A DNA stretch of 64,000 nucleotides from Dipteris shenzhenensis (taxonomy: Eukaryota; Polypodiophyta; Polypodiopsida; Gleicheniales), in NCBI GenBank assembly GCA_047967505.1, contig CM106538.1, one strand, 5' to 3'. Positions 1 to 13,310 of the stretch are shown piece by piece. Both the position numbers and the translations under genes were made by a program. The first letter of the stretch is position 1. Every line of letters starts with the position of its first letter. The notes under the pieces were generated by a model. That model saw nothing but the letters and a program-made list of their open reading frames with translations. It searched no databases and was not told the origin of the DNA.

Positions 1-3000
1 TTTAGCTTAACTATGAGAGAATAATCAGCTCCTACATGCCTTGGTGTGGCTATAATATCATATTTCTTTTCAACAAGGAATGCCTTGTAAATACTTCATT
101 ATAAACTTAGGGGGTCTTCTCATAATAGATTTCTTTTATGTTAAATGCCTAGGAAGTTCACTAAGCAACATGTTAATATAGCTCCTGATTTCAACAAAGG
201 TGTACAAACATAAAGGGTAGAATGGGTACTTAAAGCCTCCCCTTAGGGGTTTTTACATAGTGTATAATGGGTACTTAAAGACTCTTCTATTGAATGCATG
301 TGATGTAGGGAGTTTTATGTATTGAATGCATAAGGCTTAAATTCCCATAAATGTGGTTTTTTAGTTTTCTTTTTTAATGTTAATCATGTTAAATAAGACC
401 TTGCATATGATGATAGCCCGCTTTAAGTTGGATACTTGAGAAGCACACAACATCTCAATGGGATATGAATTATGATAGACCACTTTAGAGTTGAATACTT
501 GAGGAGCACGCAAGGTCTTAGAGGGATATATACTCCCTTAGATAAATGATCATGATGTAGAGAATCCATTAAAATCAAATTATAAGTCAAGTTTTATCAT
601 TTTAAATAGTAGGTGGCATTATTCTATATACACAAAATGGGAACTCAGTATTGTATAATCCCTAAGTTTTGCATTCATTCAATTGCCTACTATGTTAACC
701 TATCTATCACTTGACGTAGTATCACACAAATTATTATCATAGGCAAGGATTCCCACACATGTAATCATATACCGTGTAAATCTACCTAAAATTTTTATAT
801 CCATATCTGAAACCTCCATTAGCTATCAATTGATGGTGCTCAGGGGTTATTTATATATAAGGCTACCATTCATATACATTATTAAAACTTTGAAACTTCA
901 TTTATCATAAAGTAAAGGTCCCACTAGGTCATTTCTTAGAGCTAGATTCCTTCATCTACCAAGGACACTAGAGAAACAAATAATATATTTGATATTAGCA
1001 TATCCCTTAATTCTTATATCAATAGAGCTTTCTTTGTCAATGGAGATCCAACCAAGTCATTTAAATATCATTGTAATGTGAAGGGGATAACTTTTACAAA
1101 TGATCTAAAGTGTATTATAAATGAAATGTGTGTTATTAAGAGATTATAAGTATAGACTTTATGTTATTTATTCCTACTTACACACCTAAGATAGGGTTAA
1201 GAATATAGGAGGATAGAGTTATGGAAGCATAGGACGTTGGATGAATTGTTTAGTAACATAGCTATGGAAGTGGAGGTCATTGGATGAGACTTTCCCTATT
1301 ATAGATCAAATATTAGCCCATGGCACTACCATTTTCAAGCCTTCAATGGGTGGAAGTCGACTTAAGCTTGTGCAAATAGATTTGAGTAAATGTAGGAATA
1401 AATATAGAGATTTGATGAGAAAGTGATGTTGATTACTAGATAAAATTTATCATATTTAAAGGTGTATTAAGTATTATCCCAGGCAACTTTGAGAAGCCTC
1501 TATATTCTCCATTGGTCTAATACTCGTCTAATATTTACCCCAATTTTCCTTGATCTAAGATTGATTAAAAGCCATAGTATTTTTCATTCCTTTGTAATTT
1601 TGCCTAAAAAATGGTCTAGGACTATGTAAACTCTCTTGCCCCCCTTCTAGTACAATATAACATAATACCAATGAATATATATAGATATAAAATAGGCTAT
1701 AATTTTTTCTTGTAGATATTGACTACCCACATACCTTATTATTCTTGATTAAACATAATCTCACATCATGAAGAAAGAGGGGAGATCATTATTTTTTCAT
1801 GAACTTATTTCCTCCATCTACTATTGTGAAAGGGGATTATGGACATGATATGCTACAATTTCTAATACATAGTTTCAATCTTGTACCAAATGGCATTTTG
1901 CGGTGGTCTTAGAACATTCAAGAAGGATTCACTCGAAAATTACTTGTTAATAAATAGATACAAAGTTTCCCAAAATTAAATTTATTTTAGAATTTCTTAA
2001 GATCCATTATAGGCTGAATTGCCAAGCATGATCACATAATTACATTCGCAAACCATGGAAATTTTATATTAAAGATTCTTTCTTATCGTCGGTGGAGTTT
2101 TCATAAATAAATATTAATCAAGGAAAATAATATTAGGGAGTATAATTTTGCATCTAGAATTTTGTGACCCATATGTGCTTAAATAACTATCCAATATCCA
2201 TGGATTGTTTTTGCATGACCTTGCACATTTCTCTCAAGTCTTTGTCATCCCCCATCCTTTTCATAGCCTTGTTTTACAAAACTTTGTCCTCAACCCATTC
2301 TATTTCATAGAATACATGATGCACATTCAAGAGCCTAAGTCACATTTCCATATTTCATGATTGAATTTTAGTTAGTCTAATACAAATGCTACCTCTTTTC
2401 CCTACAAGGCCAATTTATCACCTTGTATCTCTTTTATAAAACATATCATTTGGTTAATCACGTACATATGTCTCGAACCTAGAAACATTGAGTTTTAAAT
2501 AAAAATGTATGGTCATATATTCTATTGTTATTCCAATGGTATGAGGCAAAATTCCACTAAAATTGATCTATTGCACTCAATGTCATACCAAAATCATATG
2601 AATTTCAATATGAACAGTTTGATCCTGGCTATGAGGAATGTATAAATTTAAGTTTTTACAAATCAAATTAAAAGATTCTATTTCCAAGGGATCCTATGAA
2701 AAATGTTTTTTGATGCTATTGAATTGTGGGTGAGAGGAATGTTGGCATAAAGATCGGTCTAAGAAATAAAAATACATGTGTAATTTTTTCTTTTCTCCTA
2801 TAGTGTTCCTTATCGCTTACATTTTTCCATTTGGCTGAGGAAGCTAACTTTCTTAAGGATAGGAATCTGGATGATAACTAAATTTATATTGTGCATATAA
2901 CACTTTAAAACTTACTTTAGCTAAAGGAATGTTTCTCTATAGTGAGCAAAGTGAATGGCCTATTTAAATTGGTTTGTTGATGATTTTGACATCTTCATTT

Positions 3001-3090
3001 TAATAAAAGGAATGATTCTCTATATGTATGCATGCAATGGTCCCTTTTTTCTTTTGGGTGTATAACTCATTGAAAAAGAACACTCTAGAG
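1..3090. other. AT-rich intergenic DNA, no gene recognised
   Basis: No long open frame, splice-consistent gene, RNA gene or terminal repeat was recognised here. The composition is AT-rich with short homopolymer runs. It may be decayed transposon sequence, but nothing identifies a family. Confidence 0.5.
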
Positions 3091-3500
3091 CATGTGTGTG
3101 TGTGTGTATGTGTGTGTGTGTGTGTGTGTGTGCACATGCATGTGTGGATGCATGCCTCTATGTGTGTGTGTGTATGTGGGTGCACACACGCATGTGTGTA
3201 CATATGTACATATCTATGTATCTATGCAGACATACATAGCTACATAAATATACACATACGCACATAAATGCATGCATGCACACACATACACACACTTCTT
3301 TTTTTTTTTGGCAGTGAAATCTTTGATTGATTATATTACATGAGTAGCAACCTCAAAACAAGGTGCTACAATTACATCAACTGAAAATTTCAATATATGA
3401 CAAAAGGACCTCATGATCTATTTAACAGGTCTGTAAGCATGCACATGCACACACGCATGCGTGCACGTGCGCATGCATGCATACATACATACATACATAT
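3091..3500. repeat. TG/CA and CATG microsatellite cluster
   Basis: A (TG)n run interrupted by single TA steps (about 3093-3132) grades into mixed TGCA, CATG and CACA repeats, then a (CATA)n run near 3476-3500. The alternating purine-pyrimidine pattern is Z-DNA prone. Open frames rich in His, Thr, Cys and Val on both strands are by-products of the repeat and not genes. Confidence 0.9.
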
Positions 3501-5486
3501 TTCTTTTAGAAAATTATTATTTATTTACTTTCATATAGTAGCTATGATTGTTTCATCTGACTGGTGTGTTATCATAGGAACATTCTATATGTAGTTTCAC
3601 ATTTACCTTCTAACATAAAACACTCAGAAATTCTTTCATGCATAAATTTATGCTTTAAACTCAAGCTCCTACTCACTCTTGGCCTTTAACTGGGCTTTTA
3701 CTCTAACTCCTCCTCATCCTTGGCTTTTCTTGCTTTTTACTACCTTCTTCAATTTTTGTTTAGTTGCTCTATGTCTATCACTTATGGGTGTGGAATACCC
3801 CCCTTGATTGATATGTTTTTATGGTCTCCACTTCTCACACACGGATGAGGACTACCCCCTTTGGGAGTTTTTCACACAAGTTGGTGTATTATCCCTTTAT
3901 TGTTTGACACACATGGGATGTGGAGTTTGCCCATTTTTGTTGGTTTTATAACAAAAAAATGGTTTTTTTTTTACCAATACTTGTGACTTGTGACATGACA
4001 TTTTCGAAGATTGTCTAAAAAACTCATATGACTTTTATTTTAGAATCTAGATGGATGTCTAGTTCCTACATAAAGCAATAACAAGCTAAGGAAGACAAGC
4101 ATTACTTGTCTACAAAAATGAAGTGATGATGTTTTAGCACCTAGTTTTGTTTAGATGGTGGTAGGTAAGTGGATCTTGACATCAGATCTTGGAGTAAGTG
4201 GATCTTGACATCAGATCTTGGACAACGCAACAATTTTGTATCAATTTTGTGCTTATTTCTTTTTTCTTTTTTCTTTTCTTTTTTTGTGTGCTTATTTCTT
4301 GCAAAGTCAATATAAAGAAAAATTCTTAACAGTTTCTGAGCAAAAACCTACGAGTAGAAAAGTTTGAGAAATAATTTTTGACACCAACCATGCTTGTATA
4401 TTTCTTAAATGAATATACATGAATTCTTTATTAATTTGTCATTTATGGAATCGTGTACTTACTTATTTATCATTATAACCCTCATTTTAGAGAACATCAT
4501 CTATATATAAACAAATAGTGAACACCTTAGAAACTCTTACAAATCCCTCCCTACCCTACTCTCTTCTAAGGTTTATGGTAATTCAATGGATTTAGAAGAG
4601 TTTCTCTAATTAGATTTAGCAATCCCATATTTGAAATATTGAAAATCTCTCATGTAACAATGTATACCATATTCCTTGGATGAGTAGCAAAGAGATATTG
4701 AAAACCCTCATACTTGAGGCCATTGTAATGGATTAATCATAAATTCATCTCTACTATATTATAAAATATGGGAAGGAAAGGGAGGGATTTTCAAAATATT
4801 CCCTATTCCCAAAACCTAAATCCTTTTAAGGAAATGTAATCCCTACTGAACTCCTTCCAATCATAATGAATTAGGGAGAAGTTGTGACTCTCATATACAT
4901 CTTAAAATTCCCAATTTATCTATTTTGTGCCTCTAAAAATTATACTTTTAATCCTACCATTGCATATATCATGAAATTTTGAACATTTCTCCTTTTTACA
5001 GTGCCTCAATCTGAGCTGAGCAAAAGTTATGGCCCCTTCTTTGTAGGCCCTCCAAGGGTATTCTACCGGCGAAATATGGTTGGGGCAAGCTCTTCAAACC
5101 ATATTCCTCTGGCATAATATGCTTGGAGGGTCTATTAAAGAGGGTTTATATCTCTTTCTTAGCTCACTTAAAGAGGAGATTTGGCCAAAATTTCATGATC
5201 TATCCAATGGTGAAAGAAAAAAATTGATATTTGAAAGTCATAAAATAAGTCACCACTTGGACATTATATAAAGATATATTTATATCTATCTATATTCATT
5301 AATATTTCATATGTACTTACTTGAAAGAATTTTGAATTCTGTGCTCCCCGAAAATGATTTGAGACTATATATTTTAACCCCTCCCGCCTCTTGTCCGCTC
5401 ATCACACTCAGGGGTTTTTGCTTGAAAAATGGAAACCCCCCTTATTCTTGAGTTGTGTGTGCCATGTTGTTAAGGGGTCTTTTATT
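3501..5486. other. AT-rich intergenic DNA, no gene recognised
   Basis: No coding or structural feature is supported. There is a short local duplication near 4160-4222, where a phrase beginning gtggatcttgacatcag occurs twice. Confidence 0.45.
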
Positions 5487-5800
5487 CACTCACACACACA
5501 CACACACACACACACATGCACGTGCATGCGCATACACACATGCACACATGCAAGCACACTTGCATGCACACACACATGCACATGCACGCATGTGTGCACA
5601 TTTACACGCACGCGCACACACACACACACATGCATGCATGCCGCATGCGCACATGTGTGCACACCCATCCGCCCATACACACACATGCATCCACGTGCCA
5701 TGCATGTATACAAGCATGCACACAGTCATGCACAAATGCATGCATGCATGCACATACACATCCATATTGATACATGGACATGCGTATACAGATGCACAGT
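5487..5800. repeat. CA/TG and ATGC-rich microsatellite cluster
   Basis: Starts as a pure (CA)n run (about 5490-5514), followed by about 280 bp of mixed CACA, CATG, TGCATGC and CGCA units. All frames on both strands stay open because the repeat lacks stops. The resulting His/Thr- or Cys/Val-rich peptides have no domain character and are rejected as genes. Confidence 0.9.
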
Positions 5801-6000
5801 CCGTAAATCCTATGGCTTTAAAATGTCCCCTTTTTTTGGATATAATATTTTTTTAATACCCTATTAACAAACCCCTCTATAAATATGTGTCTGTAAAAAA
5901 TTATGGATTTTTGCTATTTGAAAACACCATCTATTTAACCCACATGCTATATTTACATATGATGATTGAACTGCACCCCCCACCCCACCTCCAACGCGTT

Positions 6001-6215
6001 CCCCTAAGTGCACATTCACATCCGTGTGCATTCATACACATGCATACACATATTCAAATGCACGCCTCAGATGTGCATGTGCGCCTATGTGACACATGCG
6101 CATGCACCTATTTGAACATATTCACACAGATGTTCACAGGCGCATGCACCTATTCACATATTCACACAAATGTTCACATGCGCATTCATACACATGCATA
6201 CACATATTCACATAG
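6001..6215. repeat. Degenerate CACATGCATA/CACATATTCA tandem repeats
   Basis: Phrases such as cacatgcatacacatattca recur several times in diverged form, with interspersed ATGCGCATG. This is the third CA/CATG-type array within about 3 kb, which suggests local spread or a common origin of these arrays. Confidence 0.75.
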
Positions 6216-7741
6216 TAGTTTGAATTCATTTTATTGATGAGTAGCAAATGTAAGAGCTTGAGATATTACATAAATTCTACCTACTTCACATGACTATATA
6301 GTCCAAGGAGAATCAAGGATCTTCTTGTTTGCTATAACATAAGCATTCAAGGTTGAAGGGGCCAAAAAAATATTTTCATATATATTTGAAAAATCTAAGG
6401 CTGTTTTCGAGCATCTAGAATCAGAATGGAAGAGGGTTGGCAATACCTGGGAAAGGACTACAGTCTTGGAATTTAAAACTATTTGCACCTTGGGTAAGTT
6501 TGGACTTTTGTGCACATATGAGACAATATTCCAAAAACTAGCCAAAATGAAAAGAATGTAATTTCCTTCTAAATAGTATTGAAGAATATTAAGTCATTTC
6601 AGCTAAAAGGATAAGGGAATGGAAAACCTTGACGAAAAATAATCAAAGTAGGAACAAGTTTTTAACATGTTTAGTCTGCAATGCCTAAACAATATTTTAG
6701 ATAATTTGGTTGCATGCTAAATGTATTATAAAATATATTGAAGAAAAATAGAACTTAGGAATGCCTTTTCATTAAGATTTTGTGCAAATGCATTGTTGGT
6801 TTCCTTCATGAAGGTTTTTTCCACTCTCTTTGTCCTTGATCATGGCTAATCAAATGTCCATTCGTTTAAAGAGAAAATAGCATGGATACATGAAAATAGA
6901 TCATTATGTCAGGATTTATTAAGTATTTTCCCACCCCCTTGTCCCTTTGTAGGACTATTAAAGTTAATGAAGGGTCCCTACCTCTAATAGATATCTAATT
7001 GATTATTGTACTTATTGTCGATTCATGAAGCAATCACAAGTTTAACATCGCCGACTTTATTGGCACAACTAATCTCTATTTGGTAGCTATATTGCAAATC
7101 AATATTAGATCGAATATCCTTGGTCGTGAGCCTAGGCCTCTATCATAAAACACACCATCAAATTTCCTAAAGGGGCCATAGCACAACACAGTTGTGTGAT
7201 ATGGGTAAGGTAACCTACAATAGTGTCACAATACACACCCCATGCCATACCCATGTAATGCAAAAGTCAAGGGGAATAAGCCTATCATCATTACTTACTA
7301 TGCACTCGGCATGTGCACCCAGTTGCCACATCACCATAGTGCCACATCACCCTTTTTTTGCCCCTCCACCTTGATCATGCGATATCTCTTGATCTAGGAT
7401 AAATTTGAGGGTGCTCCAAAAAGAAAAAATGTTCTATTTTTTAAGATCTACGCGCTTGTCAAATCATGCGTATATTTCAACACTTGCATTGCAGAATTTC
7501 AGCTGCGACATCAAATCCACTTCTTGCACACATTCAAGCCTCTTCATCGATGCATTTGACCCCACACCTAAAAGGAACAAAAGGAAAAGAAACTATTCCT
7601 TGCTTTTGATGGGTGGTCTAGCATAGATTAGTTTTCCATAGAGGACGCATTTGAATTTCTCCAAGCAATCCCATCTCATTTGGAAACAAAAATTGCCATC
7701 AACCCCGCTCAAAAACCAAAAGCACAACGAAAGTTGATTAC

Positions 7742-7744
<3 letters not shown>
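6216..7744. other. Intergenic DNA, no gene recognised
   Basis: Only short, unsupported open frames are present. No transposon ends, RNA gene or splice-consistent coding was seen. Confidence 0.45.

Positions 7745-7796
<52 letters not shown>
7745..7796. repeat. (TC)26 microsatellite
   Basis: An uninterrupted TC dinucleotide run of 52 bp, followed by CATC/CATA repeats to about 7875. It would be polymorphic in a population. Confidence 0.97.
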
Positions 7797-7800
<4 letters not shown>

Positions 7801-9849
7801 CATGCATACATGCATACATATAAATATAAAATATAAATAAATAAATACATATATGTACATACATACATACATATATAACCAAGCATATGCATGACAATGT
7901 GTCACATTGAGTGACATAATCCTAACGCCATGGTCTAAAGATGTTAAACCATACCATAAGCCTGATTCATGCAGTGTTTCCCTCCTATGGGGAGCTTGAG
8001 TCTACTAAACGATTTAGATCTATGCCCTCACATGTAAATGAAAACAGCAATGGGAAAGTTCCCATAATAAAAATCATGCCAAAACAAGCATTGTGCTTCA
8101 CCTGATCTAGTGAGTTTACACCGTGACTTATGAGAACCATTTTTATTGTCATTTACCCTCTTGAGGGTCACATTTTTTTTAACAATCATATTCCCAGCAG
8201 AGCCAACATTATTGTATTACTGTTACCACACTGAGAAGTCATCAAGTTCATTTCAATTCATGATGAAAAATAGAAAACAAGATCTTTGGTTATGCATGGC
8301 CTAGACACGATAAGTTGCCACTTGTTATGCAAGGACTCTACAATGATTTCCATTGAGAATAAGAAAATAGATTAAAATGGATTAGAGATCTTGACCCCAA
8401 ACATCTAAGCAATAGGTCTCATGCAAAGTGTGAAGAATGCTTAAATTACCCTCCAACAAGGATGGAACTCCTAGCAAGCCTCTTGTTCCTACATATTATT
8501 TAGTTCATTCTAGTATTGCACATGTAAGCAAATGGAAATCTGCATACGTCCAATATGTAATGAATTATGTGAATCCAAATGAGTATTATACTAAAGCGGC
8601 ATTTAAACAATTGTGTTAAAAAATGTTTATCTTTATAAGAGATTTACAATATGGGGTTTTAATCATGAGAATTTCCCCCTTCCCTCACAAAGTCTTAATG
8701 AAAGGGTTACTTGCCCCAATGAGGAGCCAATACAAAGTCTGAGCATTCACATGGATTGGGTTAGGATGGGATAAGTTATGTTCCCATGTTAAACCACGAA
8801 TGGGAATATGGTGGAAGATTTCCCACATGGAACAAGGCATGTAGAACCCATGCATTTTCATGAAAGAAGACATTTGGAATTGGCAATGAACCTTGGTTTT
8901 TGAGAAAACATGAACAGATTGGACCTAGACTTTTCTGGCTAGAAATGGGGTGGAAACATCCCAAATTCTTTTAAAAAATGACTCTGATTGGACTTTCGGT
9001 ATATGAAGATGTCAAGAAAATGGACTAATTATCTAAAAGAAAAGATCGATTTAAGAAGGAATTTTTTGGGGGCATTCCTAGTATCTGTTGCTATATTGGT
9101 GGAGGGTGGCACAATTGAAAAGAGGTTATTAAATGGTATTTGGACTCTTGTGAGTGGGGACATCCCATTCACTATTCACGAATAACTCTTTTTCTAGAAA
9201 TGCAAAAAACTTTTGAGTCTTTTGGCCAAAATACAAATATGATGACACAAATTTGGTAGGTTTAGTGTCTTGCAAATTTTGTAGAACAAATAGATAAAGC
9301 TCAATCAAGGTGGAGGCTTAATGAATCCTCCTTTGGGTACCCAGAGTTCCATTCCTAGCTGCTTCAATGACGTACCGTTGATGGCCATGCTCCACAGATC
9401 AGGGCAGAGCAAGTTATCCTACCTGCGGCCTTGTTCCAAAAGCTATGCATCTAAAGATTCACAAGGATTGACTCCCCTGTCTGAACTATGTAAGACACGT
9501 TTAATGGATCCAACAAGGCAGTTAAAGGCCAATCGAGGAAAAACATCGAGTTTTGACTAAGAAATGTGCCCTTTGTTTCACTCTTAAATGCAGCACTACG
9601 TGGAATGATGAGAAGACCACAGCCAAGTGAAGGCTGGTCCTGATAACATTCCCTAATTGGCTCCTTTATGAGGCCCTGATTGAGCCCAGAATTCGCCTAA
9701 TGATTGCAAAATGTAAATCGGTCGATGACACAAATTTGGTAGGTGATGAGTGCTCCAAATTTTTGTTTATTAGGGTAAGTTTAATGAAAAGTTGGCAATT
9801 AGAGTGACAATGTGAACCCAAGGGTCGAATGGCCACTTTTCACAACCCA
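7797..9849. other. Intergenic DNA upstream of the WRI1-like gene
   Basis: No gene is supported. Short open frames at 8437-8619, 8988-9185 and 9321-9560 lack domain character and splice context. The right end merges into the GC-rich promoter zone of the next gene. Confidence 0.4.
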
Positions 9850-10369
9850 AAGTCCACTTCCGTCTCTTCTTATATCGGGTTTGGAGGGGGCCAAAACCGG
9901 TCAACTGGCTAGAGAGGGGCGGTTTTGGAGGGCGGCGAAACCGGGGGCAACGTTTACGGGCCGGCGGGTGGAAAAAAGAGGGCGGCCGTCGACACGTGTG
10001 CAGAGCGACCCCGCCAAATTTAGCGGTCCCGCGCCAAATTTGGCGGTTTCCCAAGCGTAAAAATTCCCCAGACGTAGTAGAATCGCGCCATGCACGTAGG
10101 TAAAACGGCAGCTGCGAAGACGACAATGCCCCTGGCAACCCGACAGCCCCCTACGCGACGTTTTACTCCGCCCTCCGCCGGCCTTGCCACCCTCCCACAC
10201 TTCTTTAGATCTCCTCCTCCCCCTTGATCTTCTCTTCACTTCATATTCCATCATCAGTTGGTTTGATTTACTCTCCATCAGCCGTTGTTCGTTGGCAATC
10301 GTTTCCTCGAGTCCTGCAATCGCGCTCCCTCGGTTGATTGCCTTCCTTGGATCTATCCATCTATCTATC
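9850..10369 (+). promoter_or_regulatory. GC-rich promoter and 5' leader of the WRI1-like gene
   Basis: Composition changes sharply from AT-rich to GC- and CpG-rich at about 9850, typical of a hypomethylated plant gene start. At 10031-10046 lies GCGCCAAATTTGGCGG, a near-palindromic pair of E2F-type sites (consensus WTTSSCSS). A related half, GCCAAATTTAGCGG, sits just upstream at 10012-10025. From about 10190 the sequence is CT-rich, as in many plant 5' leaders. An in-frame upstream ATG at 10184 would add 62 low-complexity residues before the conserved start and is judged to be leader sequence. No clear TATA box was found. Confidence 0.6.
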
Positions 10370-12925
10370 ATGGAGTCGGCTTCCCGCCCTCCCCAGCACC
10401 TGCCAGCTCGTCGCAAAGCTGCCCATGTCTGCCCTGACGATGCTGCTGCCCCGGCGCAGGACGGCCCCCGCAAGCCCACCAAACGCTCCAGGAAAGCTGC
10501 TCCTAAGGACGGTTCGACGTCCGTCGATGGCAAGGGAGAGGGCAACCCTCCCGGGCGTCGCAGCTCCATCTACAGAGGTGTCACTCGGTGATTATCGCTT
10601 GCCCAGTCGATACTACATGATCGATTCGTTGTGCTTAATCAGGACCTCTGGGTGATTTTGAGCACAGCTTCACACACCATTAGAATTTGAGATGCTAGAC
10701 CGTGAGCTTTACACAATTCTTCAACCTTTTCCAATCACATTGAATGCTTCTTTCATCTCTAGACAACGCATCGAATCTAGATTCCGTGCTTCCCACGTCT
10801 CTTCGAAAGCCTTCTTCCTAACACCTTTATTGCAAGCTGACACGTCCACTAATTACCAGCTCGCTCCAAGCTGCATGATAATTTCCCTTGTTCTTACACT
10901 TAGTTTGCTGATTTGTTCGATGTCTACTCTACCTGTAGGTATTTCATGTTCATCCAGAACTTCCAGCGCCCAATCAAAACTTTTAAAATGATGCTCTTTA
11001 CAGTCGTGTTTTACTGGTGCTGAGATATTGGCTACGAACTACAGGCACAGATGGACAGGGAGGTATGAGGCACATCTCTGGGACAAGAGCTGCTGGAATC
11101 AAACGCAAAACAAAAAGGGGAGACAAGGTTATTGCTTCAAAGCCTTTTTAATCGGGTTTGAATGCGATGTCAAAGCGAATATATGCAATGACATTACTAT
11201 TTGGTGATCAATGATTTCAGCACTTCATATTGGTCATATCCAGTGTATCCGTTGTCAACACTGAACTGACGATGCTTGTCCCTTGCATGTGAAACGATGA
11301 CGCCGTTTTCCATGGATGCAATGGCCGGCTCCAGTATACTTAGGTGAGGGCAGGGAAGAAAAAGCTGTAGTGTTCGGCTTCATCAATGTTAGGAAAGAAC
11401 GCAAAACTTGACAGAGAGTGCAATTTCTCGTGTATCAGGTGCTTATGACGATGAAGAAGCTGCAGCCCATGCATACGACCGGGCCGCTTTGAAGTATTGG
11501 GGCTCAGAAACAATCCTGAATTTCCCGGTATGCCTTGTTGTCTCTAAAGCAGTTTCGATACATAGTTTCAGGGGATTCATGATATGGTTTATCTGGTTCT
11601 CATAGAGCAACAAGAGAAAATTGTAGCAATTGTTAAGTCTCTTGATTGCGGCTTGCCCAGTTTCAGTTTATTGACCCTTCGTAACCAGCTCCTCACAACA
11701 AATCCTTCCGGTACAGGTCAGCACTTATATAACCGATCTCGAAGAGATGCAATCCGTAACGAAGGAGGAGTACCTCGCTACGTTGAGGAGGTAACGAGCT
11801 CTCGTGCAACCCACAAACTGCTCTGGAGCAGCCATCGTCTTATGTCTTATGTTGGAATTGTACTTACATGGGAAATATTATTGTGCAGAAAGAGCAGTGG
11901 TTTCTCAAGAGGAGTTTCAAAGTACCGAGGCGTTGCCAGGTACGATCCGCTATTACTAGGGCCACTAATCTTGCGCATGGTTATTTTCTGGAAATGCTAA
12001 GTTGGATTGTGATACAGACATCACCATAATGGACGCTGGGAAGCTCGAATCGGTCGGATCTTTGGCAACAAGTATCTTTACCTCGGCACCTACAGTACGA
12101 TACCGACCATGCAATTCCTTTCAGTTTAAGACATATTCTCTGCTCTGAGAAACGTGTGGCTAACTCTCTTTTGAATTTCCCGCTTTGCTACTAGGTACTC
12201 AGGAAGAAGCAGCCGAAGCTTATGATAAGGCTGCCATCGAATACCGAGGATTAAACGCTGTGACAAATTTCGATCTTAGCCGATATGTCCGATGGCTGAA
12301 ACCCGGCCAATACCCACTTGGAAAGGACTTGCAATTGCCAAGTGGATCGTCAAGTGGAGCGAACCTGCACTCTCAGGATCATCTTGTGTACGAACACCTC
12401 AGTTCTACGGAATCTGGTCAGCAATCTTTCTCGAACTCGCAGGCGTCTGGTCAACCGTCCAGTGCTGGGTACCACTTACAGGTTCCGACATTCTCTGATG
12501 AGCAGACGTTTCCAGGCCCGCCCACTGCGCTTGGATTGTTGCTCAAGTCGTCCAAATTCAAGGAGATGCGTGAGAAGACATCGGTGGGTGCTCAAGCAAC
12601 GAAGGCCAGTTCCAACTCTTCCTTCATGCAGGAGCAAGTGGAATCGCCAAGCTTGGACTTCCACCAGCAGGACATCGAGTCCATGTTCGAAGTGTATGAT
12701 CTCACGAACCAGGATTCGTCAGCTTCGACAGAATTCAACATGTTCCAAAATCTACACACGGAGTATCTTTCGCATCTACCTCCGATCTCTCTCGACCTCT
12801 CTCTTGATCCGTATGATCAGCTTGATAGCTGCAATCTGGAGCCACAGAACTTGCTTGAACCATTATCATCTAGCATCCCTGCATCACGATCTGGCTTCAC
12901 GTTTGCGATCAGCGCCTTCTCGTGA
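10370..12925 (+). CDS. WRI1-like: WRINKLED1-type AP2/ERF transcription factor, 8 exons
   Basis: Predicted nuclear transcription factor with two AP2 DNA-binding domains. Family members activate glycolytic and fatty-acid-synthesis genes through AW-box promoters. Exons: 10370-10587, 11045-11127, 11335-11343, 11439-11527, 11717-11790, 11889-11939, 12018-12094, 12195-12925. All introns are GT-AG, and the summed length of 1332 nt gives 443 aa plus stop with no frame break; Arabidopsis WRI1 is 430 aa. Residues 35-47 are Lys/Arg-rich, a possible nuclear signal. AP2-1 spans about 67-133 ([32 protein letters not shown]). AP2-2 spans about 170-227 ([36 protein letters not shown]). The tail (228-443) is Ser/Gln-rich with acidic patches, as expected of an activation region. 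The ATG at 10370 starts the conserved-looking N-terminus. WRI3 or WRI4 orthology cannot be excluded. Confidence 0.93.
11335..11343 (+). other. 9-nt micro-exon encoding the VYL motif
   Basis: The exon TATACTTAG is preceded by CAG and followed by GTGAGG. With the last G of exon 2 and the first bases of exon 4 it encodes V101-Y102-L103 and restores the first AP2 domain. WRI1 genes are known for exactly this 9-bp exon. Without it the frame continues but the VYL residues are lost. Automated gene finders commonly miss it. Confidence 0.9.
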
Positions 12926-13310
12926 GCCATAGCTTTGATTTCCACCACGAACATAAATCCGTCGGCGCCTGGTACTCAATATGAGAGACCAATCTTCTCA
13001 ATCGGCCTACCCCATGTGATCATCAGCACAACAAGACACAAAGGAAGAAAAACTACAAATGCCACCACCACCTCCAATCCATCCATGCTGTTAAAAACAC
13101 ATTCTTTCATATTTTTTCGGTGGAGTTTTTGCTCAACTCCACTTACCCTATAATCGAAGACTGATGATCACAACCCTTTATTTTTGGAAGACAGGCCCAA
13201 TGAAAGTGGGTTTGGAGCAGGCCATTCATTGGTCGTCCATATTTGTGAAGATGTACAGCGCTCTCTTAAAGCTCTTCTTTTCACAAAAACTTTTTTCCTT
13301 GAATAAACTG
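12926..13310 (+). other. Probable 3' untranslated region of the WRI1-like gene
   Basis: Follows the TGA at 12923-12925. The first AATAAA polyadenylation-like hexamer noted is at 13302-13307. No other coding signal is present, and the exact 3' end cannot be placed from sequence alone. Confidence 0.4.

Noticed and set aside
2616-2630. A 15-nt match to the conserved start of 16S rRNA (AGTTTGATCCTGGCT)
   Set aside because: No rRNA sequence continues on either side; a short chance match or a tiny organelle-derived scrap cannot be told apart.
5391-5867. Overlapping His/Thr-rich and Cys/Val-rich open frames on both strands
   Set aside because: Produced by the CA/TG microsatellite. All frames are open at once and none has domain character.
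10184-10369. An N-terminal extension of the WRI1-like protein from an upstream in-frame ATG
   Set aside because: The added 62 residues are CT-rich-leader translation (Leu/Ser-rich), and the family-like N-terminus starts at 10370.
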